Part shown: positions 1 to 5,973 of the stretch, piece after piece | Layout: every line of letters begins with the position of its first letter | How positions within the stretch are numbered: the first letter of the stretch is position 1 | Source of the DNA: an uncultured Flavobacteriales bacterium | GTDB lineage: Bacteria > Bacteroidota > Bacteroidia > Flavobacteriales > Crocinitomicaceae | Direction of reading: 5' to 3' | Length of the DNA stretch: 7,002 nucleotides | Assembly (NCBI GenBank): GCA_946479125.1 | Contig: CAMLET010000169.1 | Span: 1 to 7,002 of the forward strand | Notes under the pieces: model-generated | What the model was told of the DNA's origin: nothing | The model's database searches: none | What the model saw: the letters and a program-made list of their open reading frames with translations, nothing else | Made by a program: the position numbers and the translations under genes

Positions 1-1
1 A

Positions 2-1591
2 AATACAACATATTCTGTAACAGGAACCACGGCTGGATGTTCGTCTACGGACCAAATTAACATTATTGTTAATTCGCTTCCATCACTAACTACATCACCA
101 ACTTCAAACAACAGTAATTGTGATAATCCAACTGGTTCTTTGATTGGAATTGTAGTAAACGGAACACCAACGATTGACTATTTATGGCACGACGGATTAG
201 GAAATAATGTCGGAGTAAATTCTGACTTAACTAACGTTTCAGCAGGAAACTATACGGTTGATATTACAGATGGAAACGGTTGTCAAGCGACTTTTGGTCC
301 TTTTACAGTGAACAACTTCCCTACCCCAACTACTCCATCGGTTAATTTTGACGATGCTTCGCCATGTATCAACAATTCAATTACTGGCTCAACAACAACT
401 GTTGCAGGTGGTTCGTATTCATGGACCGGTCCAAACGGATTTACAGATGTAACTTCAAGCTTTACAATTGATCCTGTTTTACTAACAAATACCGGAACAT
501 ATTGTGTTACAGTTACTGTCAATGGTTGTCCAAGTGCTCCTGGCTGTGCAGACTTAACTGTAAATGCGCTTCCAATAGTTGGTATCGATGGAAACAATAC
601 AGATTCAACTGTATGTTTCGATACGAACATTGTTTTAACCGCAACTGGAGCAACTTCGTTTACTTGGACGGGTCCGAACAGCTATTCCGGAAATGGCGCG
701 ACTGTAACTTTGACCAATGTTACTTTTGCTAACGCAGGTTATTACTACGTAACTGGAATGAGTGGTCAAAATTGTTCTGCAACAGATTCAGTTTTAGTAA
801 CGATTAATCCACTTCCAGGCATTTCATTAAGTTCGAATTCAACGAATAACAATACTTTTTGTCAAGGCGGAATGGTTGAATTGACTGCAACTGGAAACGG
901 AACATTGAACTGGGCTGGACCAAACGGATTTACTTCGACAAACGATACTATCATTTTCGATCCTGCATCCAATAATCAGAGTGGATCGTATGCAATTACC
1001 ATTACTGACGGAAACGGTTGTATGAACGCAGACACAATTGTGATAGCGATTAGTTCTGCCGATTTTGGGGGAATTAACGGACCAAGTGAACTGTGTGCCG
1101 GACAAACATTGATCCTTACTGCTACTGGTGGCGGAACATATGCATGGGCAGGTCCGAATTTATTCTCTAGCACCAACGCAAGTATTACCATTCCAACGTT
1201 TACACAAAATCAGGAGGGAAATTACATTGTTCAAATAACGGATAGTTTAGGCTGTATTTCTTCTGATACCAACGCTGTTTCGATTCTACACTCTCCTTCT
1301 TGTTTGGATATTCCTGAATTGGTTACTCCGGACGGAAACGGATTCAACGACACCTGGGATATTGAAGGTTTGGAATATTATCCTGACGCTGAAGTGTTCA
1401 TTTACAATCGTTGGGGGAATTTAATCTATCGGGTTTCACCTTACACAACACCTTGGAATGGAGAACCAAATAACGGATTGACCATTGATGGGAAATCAGG
1501 AAAAGTTCCGTTTGGAACTTATTTCTATCAGATTAAGCTGAATGATTCCGAGAATACAGAATACAAAGGTTACTTAGAACTTCAATACTAA
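2..1591 (+). CDS. Large T9SS-secreted adhesin, C-terminal part (SprB-like repeat, Ig-like domains, type B C-terminal domain); 5' truncated by window
   Basis: The frame is open from base 2 to the TAA at 1589-1591 (529 residues seen), so the true start lies upstream; the TTG at 140 is internal and should not be used as a start. Reading in order: the tail of one Ig/PKD-like domain, a SprB-like repeat (about 116-315), four Ig-like domains (about 317-1300) and a C-terminal domain of about 93 residues (about 1310-1588). The last has the features of the gliding-motility-associated C-terminal domain (CHU_C / TIGR04131): IPELVTPDGNGFND, then VFIYNRWGNLIY, then GTYFYQIKL near the end. In this family the domain is a type B signal that sends the protein across the outer membrane through the type IX secretion system. 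The product is therefore expected to be exported and cell-surface bound or released, probably as an adhesin. The ligand cannot be read from the sequence. The PorP/SprF gene four bases downstream fits, since SprB-type cargo needs such a partner in Flavobacterium. Confidence 0.9.
   Translation, partial: NTTYSVTGTTAGCSSTDQINIIVNSLPSLTTSPTSNNSNCDNPTGSLIGIVVNGTPTIDYLWHDGLGNNVGVNSDLTNVSAGNYTVDITDGNGCQATFGPFTVNNFPTPTTPSVNFDDASPCINNSITGSTTTVAGGSYSWTGPNGFTDVTSSFTIDPVLLTNTGTYCVTVTVNGCPSAPGCADLTVNALPIVGIDGNNTDSTVCFDTNIVLTATGATSFTWTGPNSYSGNGATVTLTNVTFANAGYYYVTGMSGQNCSATDSVLVTINPLPGISLSSNSTNNNTFCQGGMVELTATGNGTLNWAGPNGFTSTNDTIIFDPASNNQSGSYAITITDGNGCMNADTIVIAISSADFGGINGPSELCAGQTLILTATGGGTYAWAGPNLFSSTNASITIPTFTQNQEGNYIVQITDSLGCISSDTNAVSILHSPSCLDIPELVTPDGNGFNDTWDIEGLEYYPDAEVFIYNRWGNLIYRVSPYTTPWNGEPNNGLTIDGKSGKVPFGTYFYQIKLNDSENTEYKGYLELQY
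116..315 (+). repeat. SprB-like repeat unit within the adhesin
   Basis: The translated segment begins with a Cys (codon 119-121), followed by a glycine/valine strand, a Trp-containing turn (YLWHDG), a DLTNVSAGNYTV segment and a closing TDGNGC with Cys at 281-283. This is the pattern of the short SprB repeat common in Bacteroidota gliding adhesins. Only one clear unit is visible; more could lie upstream of the window. Assignment is from motif pattern alone. Confidence 0.6.
317..1300 (+). repeat. Four tandem Ig-like domains with a WxGPN motif
   Basis: Four domains of roughly 80 residues each carry Trp-x-Gly-Pro-Asn, with the Trp codons at 422, 665, 911 and 1145, giving spacings of 81, 82 and 78 codons. 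Each unit has a Cys in an early strand (SPC, TVC, TFC, ELC) and another near its end (NGC, QNC, NGC, LGC), plausibly an intradomain disulfide; the first unit has extra Cys residues (TYC, PGC). A TATG strand and an aGxYxV strand recur as well. At DNA level the units are well diverged: the longest identity noticed is about 14 bases (431-444 and 920-933), so the duplication is old or has been under diversification. The fold is the Ig-like type common in secreted Bacteroidota proteins. Confidence 0.75.
1310..1588 (+). other. Type B T9SS C-terminal domain (gliding motility-associated C-terminal domain)
   Basis: About 93 codons ending the adhesin. Seen: a TPDGNGFNDTW motif near the beginning, the VFIYNRWGNLIY core, a TPWNGEPNNG stretch, and a final GTYFYQIKL strand before the short GYLELQY tail. 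These are hallmark positions of the CHU_C family. In Flavobacterium johnsoniae, domains of this type are secreted with the help of SprF-like proteins and are not equivalent to the type A domains of Porphyromonas gingipains. The exact domain start is approximate. Confidence 0.85.
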
Positions 1592-1595
1592 AAGC

Positions 1596-2510
1596 ATGAA
1601 AAAGAAAATACTTACTTGTTTCGCTTTGTGCTTGAGTGTGATGTCGGTTGCACAGCAAGACGAACAGATGTCGTTGTACATGCAAAATCCGTTGTATTAC
1701 AATCCAGCATATGCAGGAAGCCGACAATCGTTGAGCCTGGTTTCTCTTGCCCGTTTTCAATGGGTTGGATACAACGGTTCACCTATGTCGCAATGGTTTA
1801 GTGTACACTCTCCTATTTTGGGAAATAACCTTGGAGTTGGTGGCCATTTTGTTAACGACAACATAGGAAGTAGAAATCGTACCGCAGCTTATGCGGATCT
1901 GAGTGCGGGAATTCGTCTGAATAAAAGAGGTGACAGACTAGTTGCCGGTTTATCTGGTGGCGCCGATTTTATGAGTTTTGATTTCAGTAGTTTGAATGTT
2001 ACGGATATCAACGATCCGTATTACGGACAGCGTTTCTCGAGCACCAAACCAAATTTGGGAGCCGGATTGTATTATTATGGTGATAAGTATTATGTTGGAA
2101 TCTCTTCTCCCCGCTTGTTCGAGGCAAAATTTGAAGATGCAACAACGCTTGTTACAACTTTGAACAAGCGACACTTTTTCTTTGCAGCAGGTGGAGTTTT
2201 CGATTTGAACAGTGTTTTGAAACTGAAACCTTCAACCATGATCAAATACACACCAGATGCTCCCTTGACAATGGATTTCAATCTGAGTTTAATGATGTAC
2301 GATAAATTGTGGTTTGGAACCATGTACAGATACAACGAATCTGTTGGCGTTACTGCAATTGTCACGATTAAGAAGTGTGTTCAGGTTGGTTATGCATATG
2401 ATTTTCCAATTAATGGATTGATGAAATACCAAAGTGGTTCACATGAAATATTACTAACTTACGATTTCAATTTCAAAAAAGTAGTTTACAACTCTCCACG
2501 CTATTTCTAG
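1596..2510 (+). CDS. PorP/SprF family type IX secretion outer-membrane protein
   Basis: 304 residues, starting at the ATG four bases after the adhesin stop. A signal peptide is clear: three Lys, a hydrophobic core, and likely cleavage after SVA (residue 19). The mature N-terminus holds MSLYMQNPLYYNPAYAGS (NPAYAG at 36-41) followed by RFQWVGYNGSPMSQ, the most diagnostic stretch of the PorP/SprF family (TIGR03519). The rest alternates aromatic-rich strands (GAGLYYYGDKYYVGISSP, FGTMYRYNESVGV, VQVGYAYDF), as expected of an outer-membrane beta barrel. Family role: PorP in P. gingivalis is a core T9SS component, whereas SprF paralogues serve individual type B cargo proteins. The position directly after a type B adhesin suggests the SprF-like, cargo-specific role here; this is inference. 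Length is typical of the family. No symbol is given because Bacteroidota carry many paralogues. Confidence 0.92.
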   Translation: MKKKILTCFALCLSVMSVAQQDEQMSLYMQNPLYYNPAYAGSRQSLSLVSLARFQWVGYNGSPMSQWFSVHSPILGNNLGVGGHFVNDNIGSRNRTAAYADLSAGIRLNKRGDRLVAGLSGGADFMSFDFSSLNVTDINDPYYGQRFSSTKPNLGAGLYYYGDKYYVGISSPRLFEAKFEDATTLVTTLNKRHFFFAAGGVFDLNSVLKLKPSTMIKYTPDAPLTMDFNLSLMMYDKLWFGTMYRYNESVGVTAIVTIKKCVQVGYAYDFPINGLMKYQSGSHEILLTYDFNFKKVVYNSPRYF

Positions 2511-2517
2511 TTAACTG

Positions 2518-4659
2518 ATGCGCACACTTTTACTTGTTTCATTCTTCATACTTCTTTCAAACATCACATTTGCCCAGGCTAAACAGCGCAAAGCAGATGA
2601 GCATTTTGCCAAGCTGGAATATTTCTCAGCCGCACCTATTTATGAGGAACTTGCACGAAAAACAATTAGTGGAAAGGGAACTATCAATTGGGAAAACGTT
2701 CGAAAAGCTGCCATTTCCAACAAGAATTTGTATCAATTCAACAAAGCTAAATACTACTATTCAAAACTTCACGAAACCAATCGTTTAACGGAAGCCGATT
2801 ACGTTGAATACATTGATCTACTGCGTGTAATTGGGCAATACGAGGTTGCAGATCAACTATTAGCTGACGCAAATCTGGTTTATCCTACAAACAATTTTGT
2901 CCAACTATTGAAGGATAAAAATCAGGACTTCGGGCATTTATTGGCAGATTCTTCCATTTACTTTATTGAACCATTAACCATCAACTCTGGTTTAGGGGAT
3001 TTTTGTCCAACGTTCTACGACAAAGGAATTCTCTTCATGTCGAAGGCGAAAAACGCTGGTTTCTTAAATGGAAAATACGGCTGGGACAACAGTTATTTCA
3101 TCAATATGCTGTATTCACCGTATGATATCGATTCCAGTTTGATCAAACCGAAAGTGTTGAAAGATGCATTTTTCTCACGTGCTCACGACGGACCAGTTTC
3201 GTTTAGTCCTGACGGAAACTCGATGGTGATTACCAAAAACACATTGGGCAAACACAACGATCAGGAAATAGTTGTTTTGGCGATTTACTTTTCGAAGAAG
3301 ATTAACGGTGTTTGGCAGGAAGTCACTCCTTTCCCATTCAACAATCCAGCTTACAATGTTGGACACGCATGTTATTCCGCAGATGGAAAACGCATCTATT
3401 TCTCAAGCAAACAACCAGGAGGTTTTGGTGGAGCAGATTTGTATTATTCTGAATTCAATGGAAATGCATGGTCAGAACCAGTGAATTTGGGTCCAAATAT
3501 CAATACTGATCAAGACGAATTGTTTCCACATTTAACGGCGAATACCTTGTATTTCTCCTCTCGCGGACATTTCGGAATTGGCGGTTTGGATGTTTTCAGT
3601 ACATCGTTGAGTTTAGATGGAAAAGTATTGAACATGGGCGCACCAATCAATACTTCTTTCGACGATTTCGGGATCATTGCACTTCCATCTGAGAAAGGTG
3701 GATTCTTCTCTTCCAATCGTGGAGATTTTGTAGATCGAATTTACGCATGGACAAGAAAAGATCCGTTGATCAACTTTGAAGGAACTGTTTTTGCAGATTA
3801 TCAGATAGACGAACCACTTCCAAATCAGTATGTGCTTTTCACAGATTTAACTACAAATCAAAACGATACGTTATACACAGATTCATTAGGAAAATTCAAC
3901 ACTCAATTATTTGTAAATCATAGTTATACATTCAACACATCAAAGAAATACTTTAAATTAAAAGAAGCGCTGAATATTGAAACTACAGGAATCACAAGAG
4001 ACACATTGTTGACTGGAGAACTATTCCTTCAACCTTTAATTATTGATGTTACATTGAAAGTTATCGAGCGCGGAACGAACCTTCCTATCAAGAATGCAAA
4101 AACAACAATTACCAATCCTATTACGAAAAAAGACACTGTACTTTACACCAACGAAGAAGGATTAGCTACTTTGGTTGTAGACCGATTTACAGAATACGAA
4201 GCGCATGCCACGAAACGCGGTTATGTAGATGATCAGACACTTTTCCAGACTTCCGATGAAGATGATAAAGTGATTCAGCTTCTACTCCAACTTCCACTCA
4301 TCAAAAAGGGCGACAAGTTCAAGCTGGAAAACATTTTCTACGATTACAATAAATCGACATTACGACCAGAAAGTATGGCTTCGCTAGACAAACTTGCTGA
4401 ATTCATCATTGAAAACAAGTTAAAAATCGAATTGGCATCTCACACGGATGCGCGAGGTTCGGTTACCGGAAACCAGAAACTATCGCAAGCCAGAGCGCAA
4501 AGTTGTGTTGATTATCTGATCAAAAAAGGTGTTCCAACCAGCAGTATCGTTGCCAAAGGTTATGGAGAATCACAATTGATCAATCGTTGTAAAGACGGCG
4601 TTGTTTGTTCAGAAGAAGAACATCAGGCAAATAGACGAACTGAAATCAAAATCCTTTAA
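2518..4659 (+). CDS. PorE-like OmpA-family protein (TPR, PD40 propeller, CRD, OmpA_C peptidoglycan-binding domain)
   Basis: 713 residues; the ATG lies seven bases after the sprF-like stop. Residues 1-19 form a signal peptide (cleavage after TFA), with no lipobox Cys, so not an obvious lipoprotein. Next comes an alpha-helical TPR-like region (about 24-130; ADEHFAKLEYFSAAPIYEEL). A PD40/WD40-like propeller follows (about 150-415), with blades VSFSPDGNSMVI (227-238), CYSADGKRIYFSS (about 285-297), an LYFSSRG blade, and a final FFSSNRGD. Two carboxypeptidase-regulatory-like segments follow (from about 419 and 509). The OmpA_C domain starts near N605 (NIFYDYNKSTLRPES) and has SHTDARG with D644 and LSQARA with R659. 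That 15-residue spacing matches the diaminopimelate-binding Asp/Arg pair of E. coli OmpA. Two Cys (RCKDGVVC) near the end may pair. The domain order equals that of P. gingivalis PorE, which links the T9SS to peptidoglycan. Whether this is the functional PorE or a paralogue dedicated to this operon cannot be told. Confidence 0.9.
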   Translation: MRTLLLVSFFILLSNITFAQAKQRKADEHFAKLEYFSAAPIYEELARKTISGKGTINWENVRKAAISNKNLYQFNKAKYYYSKLHETNRLTEADYVEYIDLLRVIGQYEVADQLLADANLVYPTNNFVQLLKDKNQDFGHLLADSSIYFIEPLTINSGLGDFCPTFYDKGILFMSKAKNAGFLNGKYGWDNSYFINMLYSPYDIDSSLIKPKVLKDAFFSRAHDGPVSFSPDGNSMVITKNTLGKHNDQEIVVLAIYFSKKINGVWQEVTPFPFNNPAYNVGHACYSADGKRIYFSSKQPGGFGGADLYYSEFNGNAWSEPVNLGPNINTDQDELFPHLTANTLYFSSRGHFGIGGLDVFSTSLSLDGKVLNMGAPINTSFDDFGIIALPSEKGGFFSSNRGDFVDRIYAWTRKDPLINFEGTVFADYQIDEPLPNQYVLFTDLTTNQNDTLYTDSLGKFNTQLFVNHSYTFNTSKKYFKLKEALNIETTGITRDTLLTGELFLQPLIIDVTLKVIERGTNLPIKNAKTTITNPITKKDTVLYTNEEGLATLVVDRFTEYEAHATKRGYVDDQTLFQTSDEDDKVIQLLLQLPLIKKGDKFKLENIFYDYNKSTLRPESMASLDKLAEFIIENKLKIELASHTDARGSVTGNQKLSQARAQSCVDYLIKKGVPTSSIVAKGYGESQLINRCKDGVVCSEEEHQANRRTEIKIL

Positions 4660-4660
4660 C

Positions 4661-4758
4661 TAATTACTAGTGACCAATTACGAATTACAAATGATTAACG
4701 ACTAACACTTGTGATTGGCATCTGCAATTGGTAATTTGTAGTTAGCAATTACTAATTT
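4661..4758 (+). repeat. Intergenic array of 14 degenerate 7-base units, seven forward then seven inverted
   Basis: The 98 bases divide in one unbroken 7-base register. The left half reads taattac, tagtgac, caattac, gaattac, aaatgat, taacgac, taacact, close to a YAATTAC-type consensus. The right half reads tgtgatt, ggcatct, gcaattg, gtaattt, gtagtta, gcaatta, ctaattt, which is the same consensus reverse-complemented (gYaatta). The switch falls between 4709 and 4710. Outer units pair best (gaattac with gtaattt matches 6 of 7); the central ones are poor. An RNA copy could fold as a long imperfect hairpin, so it might reduce read-through from the upstream operon, but it is not a GC-rich hairpin plus U-tract terminator. 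It resembles in style the heptanucleotide short tandem repeats known from cyanobacteria; relation to any named family is not established. The array fills almost the whole spacer between the two transcription units. Confidence 0.6.
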
Positions 4759-4760
4759 TG
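4728..4760 (+). promoter_or_regulatory. Candidate Bacteroidota promoter for the yciO-like gene
   Basis: TAATTTTG at 4753-4760 fits the Bacteroidota -7 consensus TAnnTTTG exactly. A TTG at 4728-4730 lies 22 bases upstream, within the range reported for the -33 element. Transcription would begin about 4-7 bases after 4760, that is at or next to the ATG at 4765, implying a leaderless or almost leaderless mRNA. The element lies inside the heptad array, so a chance match in AT-rich repeat DNA is quite possible. Confidence 0.4.
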
Positions 4761-4764
4761 AGCT

Positions 4765-5382
4765 ATGTTCATCGAAATAAATCCATATAACATTGACAGT
4801 CGTTTGATCGACCAAATTGTAAGCGAACTAAAAAAGGGGGAATTGGTCATCATTCCAACCGACTCCGTTTACGCAGTGGCTTGCGACTTGAAAAACAAAA
4901 AAGCACTGAACGAATTGGCGAAATGGAAGAATTCGAAGCTATCCAAAACCAATATTTCTATTATGTGTGACGATATGTCACAAGTTTCGGAATACGTTCG
5001 TCAGTTGGATAAAGCAACGTTCCGTTTGTTGAATTACCATTTGCCAGGACCATATACTTTTATTTTGGACGCATCACACGATGTTTCGAAGTTGTTTGAT
5101 TCGAGCAAAAAGGAAATTGGTATTCGTATTCCGGATAATGTGATTGTTACCACATTGGTGAACGCTTTAGGAAATCCTTTAGCTGTAACCTCTTTGCACG
5201 ATAACGAAGATGAAATCACAGACTATTTCGTTGATCCGGCTGCTATTTACGAACGTTACGACGATGAAGTAGCTGTAATTATTGATGGTGGACAAGGAAA
5301 TCTGGAAGCTTCAACGATAGTAAGTTGCGTTGACGGAAACATTGAAATCCTTCGTCAGGGAATTGGTCAAATAGAACTATGA
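4765..5382 (+). CDS. YciO-type Sua5/YciO/YrdC family protein
   Basis: 205 residues, about the length of E. coli YciO (206) and shorter than Sua5. Family marks seen: IIPTDSVYAVACD (P31 T32 D33 S34 Y36), LPGPYTFIL (93-101), IGIRIPD (118-124), ASTIV (182-186) and a closing RQGIG (197-201). TsaC/Sua5 enzymes make threonylcarbamoyl-AMP from threonine, bicarbonate and ATP for the t6A modification of tRNA. Two motifs usual in them are altered here: the KxRPxxxPL-like stretch is WKNSKLSKTNISIMC (54-68) and the PSAN motif is VTSLH (141-145). Both changes match the YciO branch, as does the N-terminal FIEINPYN resembling FYIHPDN of E. coli YciO. The cellular role of YciO is less certain than that of TsaC. 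The start is chosen by alignment to YciO. It is probably first in an operon with the amidotransferase gene, whose ATG overlaps its TGA. Confidence 0.88.
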   Translation: MFIEINPYNIDSRLIDQIVSELKKGELVIIPTDSVYAVACDLKNKKALNELAKWKNSKLSKTNISIMCDDMSQVSEYVRQLDKATFRLLNYHLPGPYTFILDASHDVSKLFDSSKKEIGIRIPDNVIVTTLVNALGNPLAVTSLHDNEDEITDYFVDPAAIYERYDDEVAVIIDGGQGNLEASTIVSCVDGNIEILRQGIGQIEL

Positions 5383-5954
5383 TTGTCATTATCAATTGCG
5401 GAAGTACAAAAACGCCTCACATCCTGGAAATGGTTGAGGAATTTCACTATTCTAAAATTGTGCAACTGGCGGATTTCGACTATTCGGAATACGAAGATGC
5501 CGACGGATTTATCATTTCGGGAGCGCCAATTCTGATTACAGAAAAAGATCCTGATCCCTATTTGGAAAAGTTTACCTGGTTGAAAACCACCGAAAAACCG
5601 GTGTTGGGAATTTGCTTTGGTCACCAAATGTTAGCTTTAACCTATGATTCATTGGCGAATCGCCAAAAAGAAGATCGACACCTGCAAACCATTGAAATTA
5701 TTGCCGAATGTCCGCTGTTTGACCGACTTCCAAACGAAATTGAATTCATGGAAGACCATTGCGAGAGCGTTTCCATTCCACATCATTTTATTCATGTTGG
5801 TGTTTCAGATGCTTGTATCAACGAAGCCATGATGCACGAAAGCAAGCCACTTTACGGCGTACAATTCCACCCCGAAGTTTCTGGAAACAACGGCTTGGTT
5901 CTTATTGAAAACTTTGTGAATATCTGTAAAGGGAAACAGGATTTCTCGTGGTAA
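5379..5954 (+). CDS. Stand-alone class I glutamine amidotransferase, GuaA glutaminase-domain type
   Basis: 191 residues; the ATG overlaps the preceding stop as ATGA, suggesting translational coupling. The class I glutaminase triad is complete: Cys79 in the nucleophile elbow GICFGHQ, and His164 and Glu166 in YGVQFHPEVS. Other marks are the FIISGAP oxyanion-region strand (about 45-51) and a MEDHCESV segment equivalent to the exchange-loop area of GMP synthase glutaminases. These enzymes release ammonia from glutamine for a synthetase partner. Length and motif layout resemble the separate archaeal GuaA glutaminase subunit (about 188 residues), and no ATP-pyrophosphatase domain follows: the next frame is a membrane protein. 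Since bacteria normally encode a fused GuaA, this may instead be a paralogue serving an unknown amination or hydrolysing another gamma-glutamyl compound. The substrate is unknown, so no symbol is assigned. Confidence 0.85.
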   Translation: MIVIINCGSTKTPHILEMVEEFHYSKIVQLADFDYSEYEDADGFIISGAPILITEKDPDPYLEKFTWLKTTEKPVLGICFGHQMLALTYDSLANRQKEDRHLQTIEIIAECPLFDRLPNEIEFMEDHCESVSIPHHFIHVGVSDACINEAMMHESKPLYGVQFHPEVSGNNGLVLIENFVNICKGKQDFSW

Positions 5955-5973
5955 TTATTCCGACTTTTGATTT

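Noticed and set aside
283..630. 115-codon open frame on the minus strand
   Set aside because: It is the mirror of the low-complexity Thr/Asn/Gly-rich Ig-like coding sequence and has no recognisable features.
140..1591. TTG at 140 as the start of a 483-residue gene
   Set aside because: The same frame is open back to base 2, encodes adhesin-type sequence there, and the TTG lies inside the SprB-like repeat with no signal peptide after it.
1592..2517. Shine-Dalgarno sites at the starts at 1596 and 2518
   Set aside because: No AGGAGG-like sequence stands at the right distance; this is normal in Bacteroidota and the starts are supported by signal peptides and close packing.
4661..4758. CRISPR array or tRNA-like element in the spacer
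   Set aside because: Units are 7 bases with no unique spacers, and no tRNA-like arms or anticodon stem could be traced.
4660..4764. Classical rho-independent terminator after the OmpA-family gene
   Set aside because: No GC-rich stem followed by a T-run was found; the inverted heptad array could fold, but only as a weak AT-rich hairpin.
5962..5969. GACTTTTG as a -7 promoter element before the SpmAB-like gene
   Set aside because: It has one mismatch to TAnnTTTG and no TTG at 17-23 bases upstream; with a 19-base gap, co-transcription with the amidotransferase is simpler.
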